Source: VRUE01 sp963762205 (GTDB lineage Bacteria; Actinomycetota; Thermoleophilia; Solirubrobacterales; 70-9). Taken from it: a stretch of DNA of 64,000 nt. The notes beneath the pieces were generated by a model. It saw only the letters and a program-made list of their open reading frames with translations. It searched no databases and had not been told where the DNA came from. Positions 8,550 through 17,038 of the stretch are shown in pieces. The stretch covers positions 682,001 to 746,000 of the forward strand of contig CAVXJZ010000003.1 in NCBI GenBank assembly GCA_963762205.1. Reading direction: 5' to 3'. How positions within the stretch are numbered: position 1 is the stretch's first letter; each line of letters begins with the position of its first letter. Made by a program: the position numbers and the translations under genes.

Positions 8550-9353
8550 ATGGCCAAGCCCACAAACGGGGAGATGACGATCCGGGAGCTCGCCGAGCGG
8601 ACCGGGATGACCGTGCGCAACATCCGTGCGCACCAGACCCGCGGCCTGCTGCCGCCGCCGGTCGTCCATGGCCGCACCGGCTACTACAACGAGGAGCACG
8701 TCGCCCGGATCGAGCTGACCCGGGAAATGCAGGCCGACGGGCTCAACCTCGAGGCGATCCGCCGTGTGTTCGAGACGAGCGACGGCTCGGCCTCGGAGAT
8801 CTTCGACTTCACGCGCGCCCTGCGCATGCCCTTCGAAGACGAGGCCCCCGAGATCTATGAGCAGGCCGAGATCGCCGCCGCCTGGGGCGCGGAGACGGTC
8901 GACCCCGGCCTGATCCGGCGCGGCGAAGAGCTCGGCGCGATGCGCGCCCTCCCCGACGGCAGAATCGAGGTGATCAGCCCCCGCCTGCAGCGGGCCGCGG
9001 TCGAACTCGCCGAGCTCGGCGTCGGCCCCGAGGCGGCGATGGCCACCGCCGAGAAGCTGCGCCGCCACGCCGACGGGGTCGCTCGCATCTTCGTCGACAT
9101 CTTCGTCGAGGAGGTCTGGGAGCCCTTCGACCGGGCCGGCAGGCCCGAGCAGGAATGGCCGCGGATCCGGGAGGCGCTCGAACGGATGCGTCCGCTCGCC
9201 GCCCAGGGCCTGCTCTCCGTCTTCCAGATCGCGATGTCGGAGGCGACGGAGAGGGCCAGCGAGCGCACGCTGAGGCTGGCGGCGGGCAAGCCCGCTCCCA
9301 AAGAGCGGAAAAAGCCGGCGAAACGAGGCGGCCGCCCTCCCCGGGGCAAATAG
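8550..9353 (+). CDS. MerR-family transcriptional regulator
   Basis: DNA-binding regulator of 267 residues. The N-terminal winged helix-turn-helix is clear: MTIRELAERTGMTVRNIRAH with the wing residues GYYNEEHVARI (residues ~9-55). A dimerisation helix follows. The long C-terminal region (~100-250) is helical and lacks the Cys residues of metal-sensing MerR proteins, so an organic ligand or a non-metal role is more likely. The tail is Lys/Arg/Pro-rich. The start is 1 bp after the SDR stop, so it is translated in the same operon. Confidence 0.88.
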   Translation: MAKPTNGEMTIRELAERTGMTVRNIRAHQTRGLLPPPVVHGRTGYYNEEHVARIELTREMQADGLNLEAIRRVFETSDGSASEIFDFTRALRMPFEDEAPEIYEQAEIAAAWGAETVDPGLIRRGEELGAMRALPDGRIEVISPRLQRAAVELAELGVGPEAAMATAEKLRRHADGVARIFVDIFVEEVWEPFDRAGRPEQEWPRIREALERMRPLAAQGLLSVFQIAMSEATERASERTLRLAAGKPAPKERKKPAKRGGRPPRGK

Positions 9354-9362
9354 GCTGCGCCG

Positions 9363-10554
9363 ATGCCAGGCGGTGAGGCGGCAATCGGCCTGACGGAGGG
9401 CGTCTTTCCGTCGCAGGCCCTGAGCGAGGCGATCGACGCCGAATGGATCGCCTCGGGCGACTATCGGATCCGGCCGGAGGCGATCCAGCCCGCGAGCGTC
9501 GACCTGCGCCTCGGCGACTTCGCCTGGGCCCTCCGCTGCAGCTTCCTCCCCGACGTCGACTCGACCGTCGAGGAGAAGATCGAGGGTCTCGCCTTCCAGA
9601 GGGTCGACCTCCGCGACGGCGCCGTGCTCGAGCGCGACCGCCCCTACCTCGTGCCGCTGATCGAGGAGCTCGCGCTTGCCCGAGGACGTGCGGGCGAAGG
9701 CGAACCCGAAGAGCTCGACCGGGCGCCTCGACGTCTTCACGCGGGTGCTGACCGACCGCCACCATCGCTTCGATGAGATCCGGGCCGGCTATCGCGGCCG
9801 GCTCTATCTCGAGGTCGTGCCCCGGTCCTTCGCGATCCAGGTGCAGACCGGGCTCTCGCTGAACCAGCTGAGGCTGGCGCGCGGCGACGCGCGGCTCGAC
9901 GACGAGGCGATCCGCCGCCTGCAGGCCGAGTTCCCGCTGCTCTACCTCGACTCCCACGCGCTGCGCGAGTCGGAGCTCGCCCTCGCCGACGGGCTCTTCC
10001 TCAGCGTCGACCTCTCCGGCCCCAGCGACCGGATCGTCGGCTACCGCGCCAAGAAGAACAGCCTGCCGATCGACCTCTCGCGGATTCGCGCCTACCGCTG
10101 GACCGACTACTGGGACCCCGTGCTGCCCGAGCGCGGCGGCCGGATCGTGCTCGAGCCGGAGATCTTCTATCTGCTGCTCTCGGCCGAGGGCGTCTGCATC
10201 CCGCCCCAGATCGCGGCGGAGATGATGGCCTACGACCCGACCGCCGGCGAGCTCCGCACCCACTACGCGGGCTTCTTCGACCCGGGCTTCGGCTATGACC
10301 CGGCCGGCGACCGCCACGGCAGCCGGGCGGCGCTCGAGGTGCGTGCCCGCGACGTCTCCTTCATGGTCGAGCACCGCCAGCCGGTCTGCAAGCTGGCCCT
10401 CGAACGGACCGGCGCCCCCGCCGAGCGCCTCTACGGGGCGGAGCTCGGCTCCAACTACCAGGGCCAGGTGACGATGCTCAGCAAGCACTTCGAGGAGCAG
10501 GACGGGGGAGTGGCGGCCACCCCTTCCGAAACGAGCGGCAGGAGCCGCTCTTGA
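9363..10554 (+). pseudogene. dcd: 2'-deoxycytidine 5'-triphosphate deaminase, broken by one extra base
   Basis: Long-form dCTP deaminase, which makes dUTP for thymidylate synthesis. The N-terminal part (9363 to about 9675) carries IQPASVDLRLG, and the second part (about 9676 to 10554) continues KANPKSSTGRLDVFTRV, the two halves of one conserved protein. A conserved LALPEDV junction would need one base fewer around 9675-9677, where the sequence reads CGCGCTTGCCC. The frames therefore differ by +1 and no stop or start codon context explains this as two genes. Without the extra base the product would be ~396 residues. ATG 9363 follows TAGGCT by 6 nt. The ytoQ start overlaps the stop. An assembly indel is more likely than decay, since both halves are well conserved. 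Confidence 0.85.
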
Positions 10555-11045
10555 GTGTTTCGGGAGAGTCGACCGGGCCTTCGGCCCGCACCTGGCAGGT
10601 CTATCTCTCCGGCGAGATCCACTCCGATTGGCGCGAGCGGATCGAATCCGGGGCCGGCGAGGCCGGGCTGCCGGTCTCCTTCTCGGCCCCGGTCACCGAT
10701 CACGCCGCCTCCGACGATGCCGGCGTCGGCACACTGGGGGAGGAGGGCGAGCCCTTCTGGCGCGACCACATGGGCGCCGGCGTCAACGCGATCCGCACCC
10801 AGACCCTGATCCGCGCCGCCGACCTCGTCGTCGTCCGCTTCGGCGACAAGTACCGGCAGTGGAACGCCGCCTTCGACGCCGGCTACGCGGCCGCCCTCGG
10901 CAAGCCGATCGTCACCCTTCACGATGCCGAGCTCGACCACGCACTGAAGGAGGTCGACCGCGCCGCGCAGGGCACCGCGCGCAGCGCCGAGCAGGTGGTC
11001 GACGTCCTGCGTTACGTGATCGGCGGCGAGCTTCCCGGTCGTTGA
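10551..11045 (+). CDS. ytoQ: YtoQ-family protein
   Basis: A 164-residue cytoplasmic protein of the YtoQ family, function unestablished. Recognisable stretches are WQVYLSGEIHSDWR near the N-terminus and IRAADLVVVRFGDKYRQWNAAFDAGYA in the centre, which resembles the nucleoside 2-deoxyribosyltransferase-like fold. That similarity fits its position right behind dCTP deaminase and suggests nucleotide metabolism, by inference only. TTG 10551 shares bases with the dcd stop (TTGA). GGAG at 10541 gives a 6-nt spacing and decides this start. Confidence 0.85.
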   Translation: MSVSGESTGPSARTWQVYLSGEIHSDWRERIESGAGEAGLPVSFSAPVTDHAASDDAGVGTLGEEGEPFWRDHMGAGVNAIRTQTLIRAADLVVVRFGDKYRQWNAAFDAGYAAALGKPIVTLHDAELDHALKEVDRAAQGTARSAEQVVDVLRYVIGGELPGR

Positions 11046-11061
11046 GGCGTAGGGTGGACGC

Positions 11062-11547
11062 ATGTCCGCCGACGCCAACCGCGCGCTGATCGAGCGCCTC
11101 TACGCGGCGTTCGCCGAGTGCAACGGAGCCGCGATGACCGCCTGCTACGCGCCCGACGCCCACTTCCGCGACCCCGCCTTCGGCGACCTCGAGGGCGAGG
11201 AGGTCGGCGCCATGTGGCGGATGCTGACCGGGCGCGCAACCGACCTCGAGATCGAGCTGCGCGAGCACGAGGCCGACGAGCGGACCGGGTCCGCTCACTG
11301 GATCGCGCGCTACACGTTCTCCACCGGTCGGCCCGTCGTCAACGACATCAGGGCGTCGTTCCGCTTTTCCGACGGCCTGATCGCCGATCACGTCGACGAG
11401 TTCGACTTCCGCAAATGGGCCAGGCAGGCCCTGGGGCCGAGCGGGCACCTCGTCGCCCTGCTGCCGCCGCTGCGCTCGAAGGCGCGGGCGAAAGCGCTCG
11501 ACCAGCTCGCCACCTTCAGGCGCGAAGAGACCGGCTCCAGCGTCTAG
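11062..11547 (+). CDS. NTF2-like / SnoaL-fold protein
   Basis: A 161-residue protein with the pattern ALIERLYAAFAECNGAAMTACYAPDAHFRDPAFGDLEG, typical of SnoaL-like domains whose members carry small-molecule isomerase, hydrolase or binding activity. The ligand is unknown. The C-terminal 30 residues are basic and may be disordered. ATG 11062 follows TAGGGT by exactly 6 nt, a leaderless-type start, although it lies only 14 bp after ytoQ. It is unrelated in sequence to the similar-fold protein at 7211 beyond the fold pattern. Confidence 0.8.
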   Translation: MSADANRALIERLYAAFAECNGAAMTACYAPDAHFRDPAFGDLEGEEVGAMWRMLTGRATDLEIELREHEADERTGSAHWIARYTFSTGRPVVNDIRASFRFSDGLIADHVDEFDFRKWARQALGPSGHLVALLPPLRSKARAKALDQLATFRREETGSSV

Positions 11548-11598
11548 CGGAGACCGCCGCCGAGGCCGCGCCGCGGCCGATGACGTCCGGCGGCGATG

Positions 11599-11612
11599 CG
11601 AACGTATGTTCG
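11599..11612. promoter_or_regulatory. LexA (SOS) box overlapping the -10 of the radical SAM gene
   Basis: CGAACGTATGTTCG is a perfect match to the actinobacterial/Bacillus SOS operator CGAAC-N4-GTTCG. It encloses TATGTT (11605-11610), which stands 6 nt before ATG 11617, the same geometry seen at other leaderless genes in this window. LexA bound here would cover the promoter. Confidence 0.88.
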
Positions 11613-11616
11613 CCTC

Positions 11617-13695
11617 ATGAGATGGGACGAGCAGAGAGTCGAGAGGGACCTGCGACTGCCGGGGGTCGGGGACGGCACGGTCGTTCGCAGCTTCGACGCC
11701 CCCGAGGCGATGGGGGTCAACTTCCACGAGGTGAGGGCTCGCTCGGCGCTCAACCACGTGCCCGGGGGCAGGTACGGGTTCGAATACACGATCAACCCCT
11801 ACAGGGGATGTACCCATGCCTGCGCCTTTTGCCTGGCGGGCGATACGCCCATCCACATGGCCGGGGGCGGCACGAGGAATCTGGCGGCAATACGGGTCGG
11901 CGACGAGGTCTACGGAACCGTCCGGCGGGGCTCTTATCGCCGCTATGCTTCCACTCGGGTTCTCGCGCATTGGCGCACCTCTAAGAAGGCCTACCGGATT
12001 ACCCTCGAAGATGGGACGGAGTTGATCGCCAGCGGCGACCACCGCTTCCTCACCAACCGGGGCTGGAAGTACGTGACCGGCGCGGAACAGGGGCGGGCGC
12101 GCCGCCCGTTTCTCACCCTCGACAACAAGCTGATGGGCATGGGGGCCCTAGGTGCGCGTGAGGAGGCAAACGCCGAATATCGGCGCGGGTATCTCTGCGG
12201 GATCATTCGCGGCGACGGTCACCTCGGTTCCTACGCGTACGACCGCGAGGGCAGGACGAACGCAGAAGTCCATCGCTTCCGACCTGCGCTGACCGACGAA
12301 CAGGCTCTGACGAGAACTCGCAGCTATCTGGGCGCGGTTGGGATCAGAACGGACACCTTCCAGTTCTTGGCGGGAAACGAGCGCCATCGTCCGATGGCGG
12401 CGATTCGGACATCCTCACGCGACAACGTCGACCGTATCCGCCGGTTGATCGAGTGGCCAGACTCCGCCGGCCGAGACTGGACAAGGGGTTTCCTCGCAGG
12501 AATATTCGACGCCGAGGGTGGCTGCAACGGTGCCTTGCGCATAGCCAACAAGGACCGAGCCATTGTCGACCGGGCGGTCGCAGGTCTCAGAGAGCTGGGT
12601 TTTGCCAGCACGGTCGAGGGGCCCAACCGGATCGGGTGCCTCAATGTCCGCCTGCTGGGGGGCTTGCGCGAGCAGCAACGTTTCTTCCAGCAGACCGACA
12701 CGGCGATCAGCCGCAAGCGATCCATCGAGGGGACCGCAATCAAGTCGACCGCGCGGCTCGGCATTGCCTCCATCGAGCCCCTGGGCCGGCGCGTTTCGAT
12801 GTACGACATCACGACGGAGACAGGCGACTTCATAGCGAACGGAGTTGTCAGCCACAACTGCTTCGCCCGCAGCAGCCACACCTATCTGGGCTTCAACGCG
12901 GGGAGGGACTTCGAGCGGGAGATCGTGGTCAAGGTCAACGTGCCCGAGCTGCTGCGGGCGGAACTGGCGAAGCCGACCTGGAAGCGGGATCTGGTCGCCC
13001 TGGGGACGAACACCGATCCCTACCAGTGGGTCGAGAGCCGCTACCGGATGATGCCCGAGATCCTCGCCGCCCTCGAGGAGGCGGAGACGCCGGTCTCGGT
13101 GCTGACCAAGTCGCCGCTGGTGCTGCGCGACATCGAGATCTTCGAGCGGATGGCGAAAGCGGGACTGCCGGTCTCGGTCAACCTCTCGGTGCCGACCCTC
13201 GACGAGAAGGCCTGGCGGGCGACCGAGCCGCACACGCCGAGCCCCGCGGCCAGGCTCGACGCGGTCGCCGAGCTGCGCCGGCGGGGGATCGAGTCGGGGG
13301 TCCTGATCGCGCCGCTGATGCCCGGCATCAACGACAGCCGCGAGCAGGTGCAGCCGATCGTCGACCGTGCCCGCGCGGCCGGCGCCAGCTTCCTCGGCGG
13401 CGTCGCCCTCCACCTGCGCGGCGAGGTCCGCGACGTCTTCTTCGGCTGGCTGCGGGAAAAACGACCCGACCTGCTGCCCCGTTACGAAGAGCTGTACGGG
13501 GGCGGCCGCGGCTACATGAGCGCCTCCGACCGCGCCCGGACCGCCCGGGTCGTGAGCGGTTGGGGCAGGGGGAGGGAGCGGCCATCGCCGCGCCGGACGG
13601 GTCGGCGCGCCGGCGGGCGCCGCGACTCCGAGTCCCCGCCCGCCACGAGGGCGACCGCTCCCTCCCGACCCCAGGCCCAGCCGAGCCTCTTCTGA
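11617..13695 (+). CDS. Intein-containing Rv2578c-family radical SAM protein
   Basis: Radical SAM enzyme related to the spore photoproduct lyase-like Rv2578c family; the substrate is unknown, and DNA repair is suggested by the LexA box. The host protein has 349 residues after splicing and binds its [4Fe-4S] cluster through C-x3-C-x2-C (CTHACAF|CFA). An intein of 343 residues (11830-12858) sits immediately before the third cluster Cys. The extein continues with KRDLVALGTNTDPYQ and the radical SAM core motifs PVSVLTKS and GVLIAPLMPGIND. The Arg/Pro-rich C-terminus (about 50 residues) looks disordered. I prefer ATG 11617 over ATG 11596, because the upstream ATG lies on the LexA box and the -10 element. 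Confidence 0.92.
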   Translation: MRWDEQRVERDLRLPGVGDGTVVRSFDAPEAMGVNFHEVRARSALNHVPGGRYGFEYTINPYRGCTHACAFCLAGDTPIHMAGGGTRNLAAIRVGDEVYGTVRRGSYRRYASTRVLAHWRTSKKAYRITLEDGTELIASGDHRFLTNRGWKYVTGAEQGRARRPFLTLDNKLMGMGALGAREEANAEYRRGYLCGIIRGDGHLGSYAYDREGRTNAEVHRFRPALTDEQALTRTRSYLGAVGIRTDTFQFLAGNERHRPMAAIRTSSRDNVDRIRRLIEWPDSAGRDWTRGFLAGIFDAEGGCNGALRIANKDRAIVDRAVAGLRELGFASTVEGPNRIGCLNVRLLGGLREQQRFFQQTDTAISRKRSIEGTAIKSTARLGIASIEPLGRRVSMYDITTETGDFIANGVVSHNCFARSSHTYLGFNAGRDFEREIVVKVNVPELLRAELAKPTWKRDLVALGTNTDPYQWVESRYRMMPEILAALEEAETPVSVLTKSPLVLRDIEIFERMAKAGLPVSVNLSVPTLDEKAWRATEPHTPSPAARLDAVAELRRRGIESGVLIAPLMPGINDSREQVQPIVDRARAAGASFLGGVALHLRGEVRDVFFGWLREKRPDLLPRYEELYGGGRGYMSASDRARTARVVSGWGRGRERPSPRRTGRRAGGRRDSESPPATRATAPSRPQAQPSLF
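11830..12858 (+). other. Intein with LAGLIDADG (DOD) homing endonuclease
   Basis: The intein starts at Cys (CLAGDTPIHM, block A) and ends VVSHN before extein Cys12859 (block G), so both splice junctions carry the standard nucleophiles and terminal Asn. Block B is visible around SGDHRFLTNRGW. Two DOD endonuclease motifs are present, YLCGIIRGDGHLG and FLAGIFDAEGG, with their acidic catalytic residues, so the endonuclease may still be active. Block F reads YDITTETGDFIANG. The reading frame is intact, and the intein DNA has more A/T-ending codons than its host, consistent with horizontal arrival. Confidence 0.95.
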
Positions 13696-13716
13696 CCCGC
13701 CCCGCTCCCGGGCGGG
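13696..13716 (+). terminator. GC-rich hairpin after the radical SAM gene
   Basis: CCCGCCC and GGGCGGG (7 bp) flank a 7-nt loop just after the stop codon. No T-tract follows, so termination is plausible but not shown. Confidence 0.4.
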
Positions 13717-13729
13717 TACGGTTGCGCTG

Positions 13730-14068
13730 GTGGCCGACTTCCAGAGCCCTGCAGACCTCAAGCACAACCGAGGCCTCATCCCGGATCCCGAGGCTTTCGC
13801 TCGCGACGCGGAAGCAGCGTCCTGGTTGTTCCTGTGCGGCGAGGAGTTCGCGGCGATGGAGGGCGGTATCTCCTATGCCAGCGTCCAGGCGGCGGTGCCC
13901 GAGTCGGCCAACGTCGTGTCCGATCCCCCGCAGGTGCTCGACATGGATCTCGTCAACCGTCGCGTTTTGCCGGGGCCGGAGCCTCGGCCGTGGAGCTTGA
14001 CGTTGACACCCAGCAGGCGCGGGACGATGCTTGGTCACCCGGTCCTAACGAGAGGAGACGAAGCATGA
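13730..14068 (+). CDS. Small hypothetical protein
   Basis: A 112-residue frame that I do not recognise. It starts at GTG 13730, exactly 7 nt after TACGGT, the leaderless geometry used by many genes here, and no Shine-Dalgarno is visible. The N-terminal half (FARDAEAASWLFLCGEEF) looks like a helical soluble domain; the C-terminal third is Pro/Arg-rich. Its stop overlaps the start of the next gene by 4 bp (ATGA), which supports it being translated. A deletion of the initiation region or a frame error inside is possible. Confidence 0.5.
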   Translation: MADFQSPADLKHNRGLIPDPEAFARDAEAASWLFLCGEEFAAMEGGISYASVQAAVPESANVVSDPPQVLDMDLVNRRVLPGPEPRPWSLTLTPSRRGTMLGHPVLTRGDEA

Positions 14069-14367
14069 TTTGCGCACTCACCGTCCGAAAACTGAAGCCA
14101 GGCACATTCGAGCAGTTCCGCGAGGCGTTCATGGAGAGCGAGGACTTCGATGACGTGCCCGAGGGTTTCGTCCGTTTCAACATGATCAGGAACGTGGAGA
14201 GTCCTGACGAGGTGATCTCGTTCGGCTTCTTTGACGGGACCGTTGAGGAGCTGCGCTCGGCTGTTGCAGATCAGGGCTACGACGAGCAACTCGAGCGGAT
14301 CGCACCATTCGTCGATTCCGTTGGTGCCGACGGGCTCTACGAGATTGTTGAAGAGTTCACCAGGTAG
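14065..14367 (+). CDS. Small ABM-like (dimeric alpha/beta barrel) protein
   Basis: A 100-residue protein whose pattern ALTVRKLKPGTFEQFREAF, then FVRFNMIRNVESPDEVISFGFFDG, resembles the antibiotic-biosynthesis-monooxygenase-like dimeric ferredoxin fold. The catalytic role is unknown; many relatives are small binding or oxygenase proteins. GAGGAGA about 7 nt before ATG 14065 is a strong ribosome binding site and decides the start. A GC hairpin after the stop probably ends the transcript. Codon use has more A/T than the neighbours. Confidence 0.7.
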   Translation: MICALTVRKLKPGTFEQFREAFMESEDFDDVPEGFVRFNMIRNVESPDEVISFGFFDGTVEELRSAVADQGYDEQLERIAPFVDSVGADGLYEIVEEFTR

Positions 14368-14381
14368 GCGCTGAGAACCCC

Positions 14382-14403
14382 GGCCGCCGGAGGGAAGGCG
14401 GCC
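14382..14403 (+). terminator. GC-rich hairpin after the ABM-like gene
   Basis: GGCCGCC and GGCGGCC (7 bp) flank an 8-nt loop 15 nt after the stop codon. No clear T-tract follows. Confidence 0.45.
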
Positions 14404-14614
14404 ACGGTCTGATCTGTGTCAACCGACCGGTTTACCAGCTCCCGGCCTTGTAGCGGAGGGGCATTTCGCGGAGCCGGAGGCCCGCACCAGACTGCTTCCT
14501 GGCGTCATTCACCGGATCCCCATCGGCAGACCGGGGCCGGGGCTTGGCATGGGAGCCATGGCTTGCCGAGAACGGCCGCCCGTTCGCCGGCCGTCCGGAA
14601 TGCAGCCCGTCCGG

Positions 14615-14911
14615 TTAGTGGACGGGCTCGGCGTGGACGAGCAGCGGATGGCCGCCAATGTCCTGCCAGCGCGAGCGGATGGTCACCGCGTCGGTCTCGC
14701 CTGTCCAGCGGATCGTCGCGACGGCCTCCTTCTCACCGACCTCGATGCCGAGCACCTCGGCTGAGACGACTGGCTGCGGCAGGGCCCCGGCGATCTGGGG
14801 AAGCTGCGGGCGCAGGTCCTCGGAGAAGTCTGCCGCGGCCGCATCCATATCGCCGCGTACAACGGCGTCTACGTGCTGCTGGATTTTGTCGCGGGTAGCT
14901 GTGTCGTCCAT
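14615..14911 (-). CDS. Small NTF2-like hypothetical protein
   Basis: A 98-residue cytoplasmic protein. Its N-terminus (DKIQQHVDAVVRGDMDAAAADF) followed by strands resembles short SnoaL/NTF2-like proteins, but the similarity is weak and the function unknown. The ATG at 14911 is preceded on the minus strand by GAGGGAGG with a spacing of about 5 nt, which is better than the ATG at 14992. The 247 bp upstream of its stop contain no gene. Confidence 0.65.
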   Translation of the reverse strand: MDDTATRDKIQQHVDAVVRGDMDAAAADFSEDLRPQLPQIAGALPQPVVSAEVLGIEVGEKEAVATIRWTGETDAVTIRSRWQDIGGHPLLVHAEPVH

Positions 14912-15063
14912 CGTTCCTCCCTCGTCTGCAACTCGGTGCCTTTGCCTAGGCCCGAGATGGGACGATATACACCTGGAAGGCTCGGCACCCAACCCCGCTC
15001 CGATGTCGCTCCTGGTGAGAAACTCATCGGGATCTGGTTACCCAAGCGCAAAGGAGTCGCGTG

Positions 15064-15378
15064 ATGCCGAGGTACATCGTCCATTACAAGGTGAATCCGA
15101 GCGGCTGGCCGAGTGATCCCGCCGAGGTCTTGGCCATGTGGGAGGGCGCCTTGCCGGGCGCGAGTCAGATGCTCGACCAGGGTCTCTTCGAGGAGATCAG
15201 CTGGGTGAGCAACCTGGAGGGCTACGCCGTGGCCGAGGCCGACTCGAAGGCGGAAGTGATCAGAATGGTCGCGGCCTTCTTCCCCCTGTTCACCCAGGAT
15301 GTCAAGGAGCTCACTCCTCACGCAGAGGCGAGTGAGGCGATACTCGCGGGAGCGAAGATGGCCACGGAATCGCCCTAG
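15064..15378 (+). CDS. Small hypothetical protein, alpha/beta barrel-like
   Basis: A 104-residue protein (PRYIVHYKVNPSGWPSDP at the start) with the hydrophobic pattern of small dimeric ferredoxin-fold proteins. I do not recognise a specific family. AGGAG lies 7 nt before ATG 15064 and only 4 nt before GTG 15061, so the ATG is preferred. No obvious operon partner lies nearby. The 130 bp after it hold the first GGGGAATGTCCCC repeat. Confidence 0.6.
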   Translation: MPRYIVHYKVNPSGWPSDPAEVLAMWEGALPGASQMLDQGLFEEISWVSNLEGYAVAEADSKAEVIRMVAAFFPLFTQDVKELTPHAEASEAILAGAKMATESP

Positions 15379-15452
15379 GGTCTCGGCTAAGGCAAGTCGG
15401 TCGTGCTCCCGACCCGTCCCCGGGTCGGGAGGTCGCCGGCCCAGGCGAGCAT

Positions 15453-16031
15453 GGGGAATGTCCCCTGACCCGCTCCGCGATAGACGAGCAGCGCCGCGCC
15501 CTCGGGTGCTATTCGCTGTGGGAGGCCCAGTAGGTCTCTGCTTCCGCCTCCATGACCGCGAGGCGGGAGTAGTAGTCCGGGAACTCGTTGAGATGCGCGC
15601 GGGCGATCTTCGCGGTCACGACCATATCGTCGTCTGTGACGTTCGTTTCGGGATCCTGCTTGCCGTGCTCGAGCTCGACGTCCATCCCCATCCGAAACTG
15701 CTCGACGTCGAACGATGACGTGGCCCAATCTATGCCGATCCGCTCGCCGGCCTCCCGGGCCTCATCGGCGGTGAAGTGTGGCTTATCGCTCATCCGACAG
15801 GAGCATACGCCCGGTGACCGAAAGCAGCCATCGGGGAGGGAGCCGCTGGCCAGGTCAGGGTTCGGGAATGTTTCCTGGATCAAACTGCCAAGCTGAGGAC
15901 CCACCGGGAGGCTGCGCCCGGGGCCGCCTGACTACGAGGCCGCAAATGGGGGACAGACCTCAGGAGGCCTTGGCGTGCGGGGCATCGCGGGCCGAGCATC
16001 CTTCGACAGGGGAGAGTTGGGGAATGTCCCC
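15453..16031. repeat. Three copies of a 12-13-bp imperfect palindrome
   Basis: GGGGAATGTCCCC occurs at 15453-15465 and 16019-16031, and GGGAATGTTTCC at 15864-15875. Arms GGGGA/TCCCC flank ATG. The first and third copies share T-GGGGAATGTCCCC. They may be remnants of small extragenic repeats. Confidence 0.6.
15509..15793 (-). CDS. DUF5661 family protein
   Basis: A 94-residue acidic protein that fits the small DUF5661 family: FTADEAREAGERIGIDW, then FRMGMDVELEHG, then a C-terminal helix with YYSRLAVMEAEAE. The function is unknown. Members are often near phage or stress genes, but nothing like that is visible here. ATG 15793 is the family-consistent start; the Shine-Dalgarno is weak. The first GGGGAATGTCCCC repeat lies 44 bp after its stop. 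Confidence 0.75.
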   Translation of the reverse strand: MSDKPHFTADEAREAGERIGIDWATSSFDVEQFRMGMDVELEHGKQDPETNVTDDDMVVTAKIARAHLNEFPDYYSRLAVMEAEAETYWASHSE

Positions 16032-16216
16032 AGGAGCGTCGCAGCGCCGACGGAGACCCAGGAGTCGGGGCGAGTGCTCGTCGCGCGAAGTAGGCGCAAC
16101 CAATCGCGGTCGAACGCGGACATGATCGCGTCGCTGAGGGCTGGATCTTTGACTGCCGAGCAGCACAACGATCTGCTCACCCACATCAAACCGGGAATCG
16201 GCGGGTTGGAGGAACG
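15794..16216. other. Gene-free region with repeats
   Basis: No convincing coding frame in 423 bp. It contains two copies of the GGGAATGT-type palindrome. Some short frames have protein-like composition on one strand, so this may be a decayed gene. Confidence 0.5.
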
Positions 16217-17038
16217 ATGGGATTGACGCCCAGCAGAGCTTCCACACTGATCGCGCTTCTTGTTGGGACGCTGGGGTTGCTGGCGATTCTGGGCACCACG
16301 ACCGCTCGCGCTTCGTCGGTGCGCTGGCATCCCAAGCCGACGACGGCTGCCTGGCAATGGCAACTGCAGGGCAAGATCAAGACGGGAGTTCGGGCCGGGG
16401 TCTACGAGGTCGACGGCTTCCAGACGCCGGCCGGCACGGTGCGCCGACTGCACCGCCAGGGCCGCAAGGTGATCTGCTATCTCGATGTCGGCAGCTGGGA
16501 GACCTATCGTCCCGACAAAGGCGAGTTCCCGCGCTCGGTGATCGGGCGCCGCTATTCAGGCTTCCCCGACGAGCGCTGGCTCGACATCAGCCGCTTCCAG
16601 CGCTTCAAGAGGCCGCTGAAGCAGCGCTTCACGATGTGCGCGCGCAAGGGTTTTGACGCGGTCGAGCCCGACAACCTTGCAGGCTGGGAAAAAGAAAACC
16701 ACACCGGTTTCAAGATCACCAAGGCCGACCAGCTGCGCTTCAACCGCTGGGTCGCCCGCCAGGTCCACGGGCGGGGGATGTCGGTGGCGCTGAAGAACGA
16801 CGGCCGCCAGGCCGACAAGCTGATCAACGCCTTTGACTTCGTTGTCGTCGAGCAGTGCTTCCAGTACCACGAATGCGGGATGTACCGGATCTTCATCCGT
16901 CACGACAAGGCGGTCTTCGAGGCAGAGTACGAACAAAAGCCGAAGCAATATTGCAAGACGGCGCGGGCGATCGGATTCAGCGCGATCCACAAGGCATACG
17001 ACCTCTTCTCGCAGCCCTGGTACCCCTGCGTTCGATGA
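16217..17038 (+). CDS. GH114-type endo-alpha-1,4-polygalactosaminidase-like protein
   Basis: Secreted protein of 273 residues with a signal peptide (~1-33, LLVGTLGLLAILG core ending A-R-A-S). The mature part matches the TM1410/GH114 pattern: WQWQLQGKI near the N-terminus, VICYLDVGSWETYRPD, then GFDAVEPDNLAGW and MSVALKNDG. GH114 enzymes cut polygalactosamine in biofilm or wall polysaccharide; the acidic residue in EPDN is the likely catalytic position by analogy. GGAGG about 6 nt before ATG 16217 decides the start. Codon use is less GC-biased than flanking genes. Confidence 0.85.
   Translation: MGLTPSRASTLIALLVGTLGLLAILGTTTARASSVRWHPKPTTAAWQWQLQGKIKTGVRAGVYEVDGFQTPAGTVRRLHRQGRKVICYLDVGSWETYRPDKGEFPRSVIGRRYSGFPDERWLDISRFQRFKRPLKQRFTMCARKGFDAVEPDNLAGWEKENHTGFKITKADQLRFNRWVARQVHGRGMSVALKNDGRQADKLINAFDFVVVEQCFQYHECGMYRIFIRHDKAVFEAEYEQKPKQYCKTARAIGFSAIHKAYDLFSQPWYPCVR

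Noticed and set aside
15932..16453. 173-residue minus-strand frame
   Set aside because: It overlaps the well-supported GH114 gene and has no start context or family pattern.
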